Source: Spirochaetota bacterium (lineage in GTDB: Bacteria > Spirochaetota > Spirochaetia > Sphaerochaetales > Sphaerochaetaceae). Taken from it: 20,959 nt of DNA. The stretch spans positions 1 to 20,959 of the forward strand of contig JAEXDQ010000046.1 of assembly GCA_023401595.1 (NCBI GenBank), read 5' to 3'. The notes beneath the pieces are model-generated. The model saw only the letters and a program-made list of their open reading frames with translations. It was not told the origin of the DNA and did not search any database. Made by a program: the position numbers and the translations under genes. Positions 14,280-20,731 of the stretch are shown in pieces; the stretch's first letter is position 1; each line of letters opens with the position of its first letter.

Positions 14280-16220
14280 TACAGAAGAGTCGGCTTTTGC
14301 GATCATCTCTCTATGCCAGTCGAGCAGATAGTCGTGACGTGTTTGTGAGTCGCCCTTACAATCGGCAAGTACCCTGAACACAGGCTCCGTACCGCTGCCA
14401 CGCATCCAGACATAGTCGGTTGGATTGTCTTTCGCATCGAAGAACACGATTTTCAGGCCGCCTTTACCTGCACCAGTTCGGAAGGCGGGACCGACTCCTT
14501 CGCGACAGACCATTCCTTCGGTCTGGTACTCCTTCCATGAGACGATGCCATACTCTTTTGCAAGGAAGTCCTGTCTCCGTCGCCATTCGTCGAGAAAGAT
14601 TTTTTCGTAAGCGGTCTTGAGCCTTCCGTGGTCGGAACACGTTACCTGCATCTTCCCCGCGGGAGAGAACGCTCCTGTAGTGGTATAGACCGGCAGACTG
14701 TCAATAATAGCTCCGATTGAAGCTTTGCCAACGTTATGTAGACCATTCGCATTATTCCAAGTCGTGAAAATTGAATCCTCGCCTGTGGATGAAAGAAATT
14801 TAACCAACGACATGATCGTGTTCATCGGATCCCTGACCCTCGCAGGATGGGTGATGTTTCCTCCATTCGACCCTTCGCCAAGGATCCTGACGACAGCGCC
14901 TTGCGAACGGAGCTGTTGCGCGAGTTCCACGACGTTCGCTTCTCCGACTTCTGCGCGATGGACCTCGACGTCCAGGACCTTGCACAGACTTTCGATTCTC
15001 ATGGATGTCGGACCGTTCACAGCGATAGCCACTCTGGCCCCCGCGGGAAGTTTTCGCCGCAGATCAGTGAGTTCGATGACCGTCACCAAAGCGAAGACCT
15101 CCTGTGCCTGGAGGATGTGGGCCTTGCCGTCCGAGGGCCTGATGTAGACGAGATTGCCGCGGTCCCCGTCATTGTCGGGGACGTAACCGATCTGCCAGGA
15201 AGCATCCTCGTTGAACAGGCGCTCCAGGGTCTTCCTGCAGAGCTCAAGGTTTTCTCCCTCCGGGACGATAGGATGTACAATCTGTCTCGGCCTGTCGTTC
15301 ATGGCGTGGACCTTCAACCCGAGGGAAGTGAGGAAATCGACATCGATTGAATCCCCTCTGGCGCTTCCGTTGAGTTCCGCCACAATCCCGACGGGATTGC
15401 CGGTCATGAAGCCCCTGATCTGCGTGACCAATGCGCCCTGGTCCGTTTTTACAAAGGAATCCGCCGCCGTAGCGAGGACGAAACTCCTATAACGTTCCAG
15501 CGATTGAGCCTTCTGACCGGCCATCTGGGACAGTACGCCTTCATAGGAAGCTGTATCGAGCAAAGCGCTGAGTCTCTGCACGTAGGCGCAAGCCTTCGGA
15601 TCCTGGACGAGTTCACGCATCGTCAGAGCGAGCTTTCCCGATTCCGCTCCGGTATAGACTCCTCCGGCTTTTCCGAATTTGATGCCGTTGTGCCCTATCG
15701 GATTATGGCTCGCGGAGATATAAAGAAACGCATCGGCCTCTTTCGGACAGAGCGAGCTGTCGGCCATTATCTCCGGCGCCGCGGCGATGAAGAGATACCG
15801 GACGTCTGCTCCACAAGCTATGAGTATACGGTTGATCACGTTCGCCAACGCGGGGCCGGTCGGACGGGCGTCGATCCCTACGAGAACCGTGCAAGGTTCT
15901 TCGGGGCGTACCGGCAGCGTCAACAGCTTGGAGCCTCCGTCGGCCAGTTCCATGAATTTTGGGCAAGCTCCCGGCAGCCCCAGATACCGGGCGAGGGATA
16001 GCGCTACGAATGCGGCGAGAATCGCGTCTTCCTGCGTTATATGTTCGGAGGCGTCTTCTTCGTCCCCGCTCGCAGCGAACACCTTGCGCCAGCCGGAGGC
16101 GGAAAGAATCATCGAAGAGAAGGCTTTCTGAATATCCTCTCGCCGTGGAGTCGGAAACGCAAGAGGGTCTTCAGCGGGGTTGGCTACGAACAATTCTGTA
16201 CGTGCGTCATATATCTTCAT
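14277..16220 (-). CDS. Phosphohexomutase (phosphoglucomutase/phosphomannomutase family)
   Basis: The enzyme moves a phosphate between C1 and C6 of a hexose through a phosphoserine. All four active-site elements are present: the phosphoserine loop ISASHNP (serine 171), the metal loop DNDGDR (349-354), the sugar-binding loop GEGSNGG (448-454) and the phosphate-binding loop RGSGTEP (607-613). GIDARPTG (115-122) marks domain 1. At 647 residues it is about 100-200 longer than typical members, with extra sequence in the N-terminal 110 residues and between the serine and metal loops. GEGSNGG departs from the GEMSG/GEESG loops that usually tell glucose from mannose, so the sugar is uncertain. ATG 16220 has GGAGG five bases upstream; the upstream ATG at 16286 would read through the promoter. 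It is convergent with hexokinase, which fits hexose-phosphate metabolism. Confidence 0.9.
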   Translation of the reverse strand: MKIYDARTELFVANPAEDPLAFPTPRREDIQKAFSSMILSASGWRKVFAASGDEEDASEHITQEDAILAAFVALSLARYLGLPGACPKFMELADGGSKLLTLPVRPEEPCTVLVGIDARPTGPALANVINRILIACGADVRYLFIAAAPEIMADSSLCPKEADAFLYISASHNPIGHNGIKFGKAGGVYTGAESGKLALTMRELVQDPKACAYVQRLSALLDTASYEGVLSQMAGQKAQSLERYRSFVLATAADSFVKTDQGALVTQIRGFMTGNPVGIVAELNGSARGDSIDVDFLTSLGLKVHAMNDRPRQIVHPIVPEGENLELCRKTLERLFNEDASWQIGYVPDNDGDRGNLVYIRPSDGKAHILQAQEVFALVTVIELTDLRRKLPAGARVAIAVNGPTSMRIESLCKVLDVEVHRAEVGEANVVELAQQLRSQGAVVRILGEGSNGGNITHPARVRDPMNTIMSLVKFLSSTGEDSIFTTWNNANGLHNVGKASIGAIIDSLPVYTTTGAFSPAGKMQVTCSDHGRLKTAYEKIFLDEWRRRQDFLAKEYGIVSWKEYQTEGMVCREGVGPAFRTGAGKGGLKIVFFDAKDNPTDYVWMRGSGTEPVFRVLADCKGDSQTRHDYLLDWHREMIAKADSSV

Positions 16221-16252
16221 GGGTACCTCCGGAAATTCTGGATATCGGCTCC

Positions 16253-16281
16253 AATATAGCATGATGACGGACTCTCGCCAA
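16253..16281 (-). promoter_or_regulatory. Promoter of the phosphohexomutase gene
   Basis: On the minus strand TTGGCG (16276-16281) and TATATT (16253-16258) are 17 bp apart. The predicted start near 16246 gives a leader of about 26 nt with the GGAGG Shine-Dalgarno before ATG 16220. Confidence 0.6.
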
Positions 16282-16322
16282 CTCATGCTTGCGGACTCGT
16301 TCTCGCCATGGTAAGGTAACTA

Positions 16323-16340
16323 TGTTTTCAATTGAAAACA
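16323..16340. promoter_or_regulatory. 18-bp perfect palindrome, probable operator
   Basis: TGTTTTCAATTGAAAACA reads the same on both strands with no spacer. It lies in the divergent region between the phosphohexomutase and pyridoxal-kinase-like genes, and its right half supplies the -35 (TTGAAA) of the rightward promoter. A bound dimeric regulator would block that promoter; it would sit about 70-80 bp upstream of the leftward start. No regulator gene adjoins, so the binding protein must be encoded elsewhere. Confidence 0.65.
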
Positions 16341-16361
16341 GTCTGACATGCTTTGTATACA
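16332..16361 (+). promoter_or_regulatory. Promoter of the pyridoxal-kinase-like/nucleosidase operon
   Basis: TTGAAA (16332-16337) and TATACA (16356-16361) are 18 bp apart. The predicted start near 16368 leaves a leader of about 50 nt that carries GGAGG before ATG 16420. The -35 overlaps the palindrome at 16323-16340. Confidence 0.5.
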
Positions 16362-16419
16362 GTGCTTGGCTTGTCTTCCATGGTTTCTTACGGTACTGTT
16401 GCATCAAGGGAGGAAGAGT

Positions 16420-17280
16420 ATGCTCGCTGATTGCGCCGCCATCCATGATTTGTCCTGCTATGCGAAAAGCTCTTTGACCGTCGTTACTCCAATTCTGGAA
16501 GCCATGGGGGTAGAAGTCTGCCCTGTTCCGACCGCTTTGCTGTCCACCCAGACCGACGGTTTCGAGGGATATCTGTTCGAAGACCTCACTTCCCAGATGC
16601 GGCAGGTCATCTCCCATTGGCATCAGCTCGGACTTGTTTTCGACTCCGTCTATTCAGGCTTCCTGGGATCCCCCCGCCAGGTTGCCCTGGTGGAGTCGTT
16701 CATCGACGAACAACGCCGTCTAGGCTCGCCTTTGGTGCTTGTGGATCCCGTCCTCGGCGACGCGGGGAAAACGTATGGACCGATGGACGCTTCGCTGATT
16801 GCCCAAATGCGTTCTCTGGTCGCCCGGGCCGATGTCATCACCCCTAATACGACGGAAGCGGCTCTGTTGCTCGGCCATGAGTGGCGGCCGGTCGAGCATT
16901 CGTCCGATATCTATGAGAATGTCCGAGCCCTTTCCGGTCTTGGGCCGAAACATGTGGTCGTCACCGGCGTGACGCTGGAATCTTCCCAAGACAAGTGTTC
17001 CGTAGCCTGGTATGACCGGGACCTCAACGACTTCGGCGTCTTCTCCCATGCTCGGATATCCCCTTCCTATCCCGGCGCCGGAGATCTGTTCGCCAGTCTG
17101 CTGTGCGGGCTGTTGCTCTGGGGGCGGACTTTTCCATCGGCCGTGGAGCAAGCGGCGCTCTGGGTGTCGTCAGCCATGACGCTGACCAACGCCCTTGGAT
17201 ATCCGGCTCGACATGGCGTATGCCCATCGTCCTTGATACCGACCATAGTTCGCTGCCGGTTAGAGGAGGAATCCCGATGA
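16420..17280 (+). CDS. pdxK: Pyridoxal kinase-like protein (ribokinase fold)
   Basis: It probably phosphorylates pyridoxal, pyridoxine or a related vitamer with ATP to give the PLP cofactor. The 286-residue product has the family's first strand and loop AAIHDLSCYAKSSLT (6-20), PTALLSTQTDGF (37-48), the ATP/metal segment VDPVLGDAGKTYG (108-120), TPNTTEA (141-147) and the anion-hole motif PGAGDLFASLL (218-228) with catalytic D222. Relatives normally have G-R/K in place of Y-A-K in the first loop, a small variation that leaves the exact vitamer open. ThiD-like hydroxymethylpyrimidine kinases share the fold but fit less well. GGGAGG lies six bases before the ATG. Its TGA overlaps the next gene's ATG, so the two are translationally coupled. 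Confidence 0.85.
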   Translation: MLADCAAIHDLSCYAKSSLTVVTPILEAMGVEVCPVPTALLSTQTDGFEGYLFEDLTSQMRQVISHWHQLGLVFDSVYSGFLGSPRQVALVESFIDEQRRLGSPLVLVDPVLGDAGKTYGPMDASLIAQMRSLVARADVITPNTTEAALLLGHEWRPVEHSSDIYENVRALSGLGPKHVVVTGVTLESSQDKCSVAWYDRDLNDFGVFSHARISPSYPGAGDLFASLLCGLLLWGRTFPSAVEQAALWVSSAMTLTNALGYPARHGVCPSSLIPTIVRCRLEEESR

Positions 17281-17951
17281 GAGTCTTGATCGTGGCGTCC
17301 TCTGAGCATGAACTTCAAGGATTGGCTAGGTTTTCCGATACCGATGAAGCATTTGTCGAGCGCCTCCTTCCCTGCGGGCATGGTGAAATTGTCGGAGCGC
17401 CTGTCGGAGTAGGGCTGGTGCAGTCTTCGCTAGGCTGTTCCGCCGCCATTATGAAATGGAGGCCCGACCATGTACTCTGCTTCGGGACAGGCGGCGCGGT
17501 GCGCGAGGATCTGGAAATCGGGGACATGGTGTTTGGCGACGAAATAGTGCAATATACGCTGGATCTTCAGGCGTTCGGGTTGAGACGGGGAGAATGCTTC
17601 GGCCCTCGTCCCGGTACCGTCGTCGGGGCGCTCAAGCCAATGCTGCAGCTGCCTCCAATCGCCGATACCCGCAGGGTCGACGGCGTCATCGGCAGCGCGG
17701 ACATGTTCGCCATCCGTTCCTGGAGGGATGCGAACCCCTGGTTGCGTAACGAACTGCACGTCATTCTGACCGACATGGAATCCTACGCCATGGCCAGCGC
17801 TTGCCGGCAGTATTGTCTGCCCTGTTGCATCGTCCGGGTGGTAAGCGACACCTGCCACGGACACAGGCCGAAACGATACGACCGTTTTCTACAGGAAACC
17901 GTCGGGGGAATCCTTGGTGCAATCATCGATTCGGTGAAGGATAAGTTCTAG
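17277..17951 (+). CDS. Nucleoside phosphorylase/MTA-SAH nucleosidase superfamily protein
   Basis: This 224-residue protein has the PNP/UDP phosphorylase fold. It resembles 5'-methylthioadenosine/S-adenosylhomocysteine nucleosidases, which release adenine to recycle methionine and remove by-products of SAM use. Visible are VGLVQSSLGCSAAIM after the first strands, CFGTGGAVREDLEIGDMV (about 68-85), GSADMF (139-144), TDMESYAMA (165-173) with the ribose-binding glutamate, and RVVSDT (187-192) with the catalytic aspartate D191. An E-H-E cluster near residues 10-12 could hold the N-terminal acidic residue. DMESYA in place of the common MEGAA type, and other divergences, leave the substrate open, and a futalosine nucleosidase is possible. 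ATG 17277 lies in the upstream gene's ATGA, with GAGGAGG before it. Its TAG stop overlaps that of the convergent gene in the tetranucleotide CTAG. Confidence 0.8.
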   Translation: MRVLIVASSEHELQGLARFSDTDEAFVERLLPCGHGEIVGAPVGVGLVQSSLGCSAAIMKWRPDHVLCFGTGGAVREDLEIGDMVFGDEIVQYTLDLQAFGLRRGECFGPRPGTVVGALKPMLQLPPIADTRRVDGVIGSADMFAIRSWRDANPWLRNELHVILTDMESYAMASACRQYCLPCCIVRVVSDTCHGHRPKRYDRFLQETVGGILGAIIDSVKDKF

Positions 17952-18349
17952 ACCGTACCGAGGGAGAAATCTCCGATGATCTTGTACAGATTACCGTCCT
18001 TGACGATTTGAAGCTTCCTGTCCGGGAAATAGAGGGGCAGCAGGCTCTTCAGATACGCGACCGCCGACGCCTCGATCGTTTCAAAGTCCTTCTTGTCGAC
18101 CCTGGAAAGGGTTACGATATCGATATCGATGATATATCCGCGGCCGGCGCCGCTGCCGTATCCCATGGTGAACTGTGTCCCTGTGGAGAACAACCCGTCG
18201 TACGCTACGCTCGCCGCCTTGCCCCTTGTAAGACGATTCGGGTGAAGCGGATATCTGTCGCCATAGGCATCTTCCAGAAATTTATCCAGATCGTCGCACA
18301 TCCTACGTAGAGTATCCTCGAGTTCCTGCTGCTTCGGATGAACGCTCAT
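17948..18349 (-). CDS. Conserved-looking protein of unknown function (133 aa), coupled to the patatin gene
   Basis: I cannot name this protein. It has a charged N-terminal helix (about 5-30), then YPLHPNRLTRGKAAS (33-47), a strand-rich core with MGYGSGAGRGYIIDIDIV (62-79), a helix (88-104) and two C-terminal strands. It has no signal peptide or membrane segment, so it is probably cytosolic. GS (65-66) followed by DID (75-77) superficially resembles the GS...DxD signature of small nucleotidyltransferases. However, the gap is about two residues shorter than in known MNT-type proteins, and no third acidic residue can be assigned with confidence. Its ATG overlaps the patatin TGA (ATGA) and has AGGAG six bases upstream, so the two are translated together. 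The close, acidic, well-formed ORF argues that it is real. Confidence 0.8.
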   Translation of the reverse strand: MSVHPKQQELEDTLRRMCDDLDKFLEDAYGDRYPLHPNRLTRGKAASVAYDGLFSTGTQFTMGYGSGAGRGYIIDIDIVTLSRVDKKDFETIEASAVAYLKSLLPLYFPDRKLQIVKDGNLYKIIGDFSLGTV

Positions 18350-19683
18350 TCCTTTCTCCTGACATGGCCAGTGACAATGGCCTCCTGGGTGTTGTTGATA
18401 TTGCTTTCAATATTATATTCCGAATTCGGAATATTCACAATCTCATTTGTATCACAAAGAGTTCCTGTCGGTTCTTGGGGGACAGATTGCTCCCCGGAAC
18501 CAACGCTTTCTTCCGCCGCCGGTTTCTTTGGGAGCCTGAGCTGATCAAAATTTGTCCGTCTGGACAGTTGTACTGCGAAGCCCCGCAGATTCTCCTTGTT
18601 CTCCTGGTAGATGACTTCGGCCCCCTGCTGCAGCTTCTGCATAGCGGAGTCGCTCGTATCGTCCAGCTTCACTTTCTCCTGACCGATCGCTCCATGCACA
18701 CGGATATAGTCGAGGTCGGGGATTCCCTGGGCCAACAGGTCGGAGGTCTGCATCTGGGACTGAGAATATATCTTCTGGATCGGAGCGCCCTTGGCGGGAT
18801 CAAGCCAGCCGATTACGCCGCCGCCGGTTTTCCCAGCGTCGAACGTGAATGTGGTCGATGCCGTCGAGAAGGACAGGATATGGAACCGCTTCGCATCCGG
18901 ATATAGCTTTTTCGCCTCCAGATAGGCGAACAGCACTGGATTGTTCGCGATGACGCCTCCATCGATCAGACTGAGGCGTTTACCCTCCTGCCTGTCGGTA
19001 AGGATCGCGGGGGAGAAGTAGGTGGGGGCGGCGCTGGTCGCGCGTGCGGCCTCCCTCATCAGGAACCCATGTCCGTCCCTGCTGGACAATACCACCGGAG
19101 CCGCGTATTTCGTGTCATAGGCGACTACCATGACCGGGACTACGGCGTCGGACAACGGGATGTCGTCGAATACACGTTTCAACAGCCGGGACAGAGGCTT
19201 TTCGTTGTATTTGTCCGTGAAGATCGGTCCTAGGATGGACAAAGGCCTGCTGGGGCTTTTGGGGAATATCTCCCTCCCGCTTTCAAGATAGATGTCCAGC
19301 AGTTGCGTCGGGTCGACGCCCGTAGGTATCGTCCCGGCGGACAACGGAGGTTTCTGTCCGAACAGTATTCGCCGCCATACGGGCTGGGCGTCCGGCGGAG
19401 CATAGAACGGGGCGGGAGGCAGCGTCTCCTGACGGAGACCTGTACGGGATACAGGGGCGGCAAGCGCCAAGGCGAGCAATCCCCCGGTGGAAGTTCCTGC
19501 GATCAAATCGAAATGGGCGTAGAACGGGCGTTCATCCCCGGCTTCCTTGAGCAATTCAGATAATTTCTTGAGCAGGACGGCGGGCACTACTCCACGCATG
19601 CCGCCCCCGTCTATACACAGGATATAGCGGTCATCGCGCTCGTTGATGACTTCTTTCTTTTTGCGTGGGCCCCATATGCTCAT
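18346..19683 (-). CDS. Patatin-like phospholipase
   Basis: Patatin-like enzymes hydrolyse acyl ester bonds of phospholipids with a Ser-Asp dyad. The 445-residue product has the oxyanion loop DGGGMRG (25-31), the nucleophile S65 in GTSTGG (63-68) and the catalytic aspartate D241 in DGGVIANNP. EAARATSAAPTYFSP precedes it, as in the cytosolic bacterial branch. An unusual proline-rich insertion lies at about 80-122. After residue 380 the chain becomes a low-complexity, asparagine-rich tail coded by AT-rich DNA with an embedded palindrome. No signal peptide is present. The start is unsure: ATG 19683 begins MSIWGPRKKK and suits the fold, ATG 19695 and 19764 are alternatives, and none has a Shine-Dalgarno. 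It is co-translated with the 133-residue protein. Patatins also act as membrane-damaging effectors in some defence systems, but no signalling-nucleotide synthase is evident here. Confidence 0.9.
   Translation of the reverse strand: MSIWGPRKKKEVINERDDRYILCIDGGGMRGVVPAVLLKKLSELLKEAGDERPFYAHFDLIAGTSTGGLLALALAAPVSRTGLRQETLPPAPFYAPPDAQPVWRRILFGQKPPLSAGTIPTGVDPTQLLDIYLESGREIFPKSPSRPLSILGPIFTDKYNEKPLSRLLKRVFDDIPLSDAVVPVMVVAYDTKYAAPVVLSSRDGHGFLMREAARATSAAPTYFSPAILTDRQEGKRLSLIDGGVIANNPVLFAYLEAKKLYPDAKRFHILSFSTASTTFTFDAGKTGGGVIGWLDPAKGAPIQKIYSQSQMQTSDLLAQGIPDLDYIRVHGAIGQEKVKLDDTSDSAMQKLQQGAEVIYQENKENLRGFAVQLSRRTNFDQLRLPKKPAAEESVGSGEQSVPQEPTGTLCDTNEIVNIPNSEYNIESNINNTQEAIVTGHVRRKE
18415..18434. repeat. 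20-bp perfect palindrome inside the patatin C-terminal coding region
   Basis: ATATTCCGAATTCGGAATAT is perfectly self-complementary with no spacer. It lies about 65 bp upstream of the 133-residue ORF's start, in an AT-rich patch coding for the asparagine-rich tail. It could form a hairpin in the shared mRNA or be a DNA-binding site. Confidence 0.9.
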
Positions 19684-19694
19684 GTCAACTAACA

Positions 19695-19703
19695 TGATAC
19701 AAT
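19695..19703 (+). promoter_or_regulatory. Candidate extended -10 of the radical SAM gene
   Basis: TGATACAAT fits an extended -10. No good -35 lies 17 bp upstream. The predicted start near 19710 gives a leader of about 50 nt that contains most of the inverted repeat at 19705-19739. The identical element occurs on the minus strand at 68-76. Confidence 0.4.
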
Positions 19704-19704
19704 T

Positions 19705-19739
19705 GTCGGCAAGGGTCAAGGGTCTTGACCGAAGCCGAC
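19705..19739. promoter_or_regulatory. 35-nt nested inverted repeat between divergent genes
   Basis: The outer arms GTCGGC (19705-19710) and GCCGAC (19734-19739) enclose inner arms GGTCAAG (19714-19720) and CTTGACC (19724-19730). A symmetrical AAG/GAA internal loop separates inner from outer arms, and GGT forms the tip. That makes 13 perfect base pairs. It sits in the 79-bp gap between the patatin and radical SAM starts, five bases before the AAGGAG of the latter. It may be a two-sided operator or an RNA hairpin in the leader. Confidence 0.75.
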
Positions 19740-19762
19740 CGTGCAAGGAGTGGTGTTTTTTC

Positions 19763-20731
19763 ATGAATGATGATGTGTCGTCCGAGTACCGTAGTTGCCG
19801 TCTCTGTCCGAACTACTGCGAGGTGGACCGTTGCGCCGGAAAACGCGGGCGTTGCGGTGAAACCAGCGAGGTGCGCGTAGCTTGGAGCGGCCTCCATAGG
19901 GGCGAGGAGCCTCCGGTCACCGGCGAGCATGGTTCGGGAATGATTTTCTTCTGCGGCTGCCCGTTGCACTGCGCCTTCTGCCAGAACCACCAGATATCCG
20001 GCGGGGCGTTCGGCGGAGACCCTTCCGTAGGCGTCCCCCTGTCCATTGACGAGCTGGCCGAGCTGATGCTTGAATTGGAACGGTTCGGAGCGAACAACCT
20101 GAACCTGGTCACCGGCACACACTATATCCCGTCGATCATAGCGGCCCTGAAGCTGGCGCGAGGACGGGGGCTGAGTCTCCAGGTCGTCTGGAATTCATCG
20201 GGCTACGAATCCCTCGAAGGGTTGGAGCTGATCGATCCCTACGTCGATCTCTACTTGGTCGATGTCAAGACACTCGACCCTGGCGTCGCGGCGCGTTTCT
20301 GCGGTTCGGAACGGTATGCCCGGTGCATAGAGCCGGTGATGGAATACTTGGTAAGCCATCATGACAAAGTGTGGTTCGACGCCCAGGACAACATGCACGG
20401 GCTTCTGGTCCGTCATCTGCTGTTCCCCGGGACGATGGCTGCGACCGTCCGGTTCCTCCGTTGGTTCTCTGAACATTTGAAGGATCATGCCTGGCTTTCG
20501 ATGATGGTGCAGTTTGTTCCTCCGAAACAGGACATCGTATTTCCTCCGCTCACGGATGATGAGTATTCGTATCTGATCGACTTGTTCGATGAACTCGGCA
20601 TCGACGACGGCTTCATACAGGAGCTGGGCGACGACATCAAGTGGATTCCGGATTTTACCCAGGACGAACCGTTCCCCGAGCCGTTTGCCGGCGTCTTGCC
20701 ATATTTCCTAAAGCTAAAACATACTAACTAG
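19763..20731 (+). CDS. Radical SAM protein, PflX-like (COG1313 type)
   Basis: Members are annotated as putative pyruvate formate-lyase activating enzymes, but their true substrate is not established. The 322-residue product has the [4Fe-4S]-SAM motif CPLHCAFC (C66, C70, C73), followed by QNHQIS, and GSGMIFFCGC on the first strand. A family-typical N-terminal cysteine cluster, CRLCPNYCEVDRCAGKRGRC (C12, C15, C19, C24, C31), may bind metal. EEPPVTGEHG precedes the core, and NLNLVTGTHYIPSI and LYLVDVKTLDP follow in the barrel. The frame is open from 19643, but ATG 19763 removes a non-conserved stretch that covers the promoter and inverted repeat; AAGGAG lies 12 bases upstream, a rather long spacing. 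No formate-lyase gene adjoins. It is divergent from the patatin gene. Confidence 0.88.
   Translation: MNDDVSSEYRSCRLCPNYCEVDRCAGKRGRCGETSEVRVAWSGLHRGEEPPVTGEHGSGMIFFCGCPLHCAFCQNHQISGGAFGGDPSVGVPLSIDELAELMLELERFGANNLNLVTGTHYIPSIIAALKLARGRGLSLQVVWNSSGYESLEGLELIDPYVDLYLVDVKTLDPGVAARFCGSERYARCIEPVMEYLVSHHDKVWFDAQDNMHGLLVRHLLFPGTMAATVRFLRWFSEHLKDHAWLSMMVQFVPPKQDIVFPPLTDDEYSYLIDLFDELGIDDGFIQELGDDIKWIPDFTQDEPFPEPFAGVLPYFLKLKHTN

Noticed and set aside
18346..19683. Complete CBASS or other known defence operon around the patatin gene
   Set aside because: No CD-NTase of normal size, no Cap2/Cap3 ubiquitin-like genes and no other defence gene are present; only the unknown 133-residue partner adjoins.
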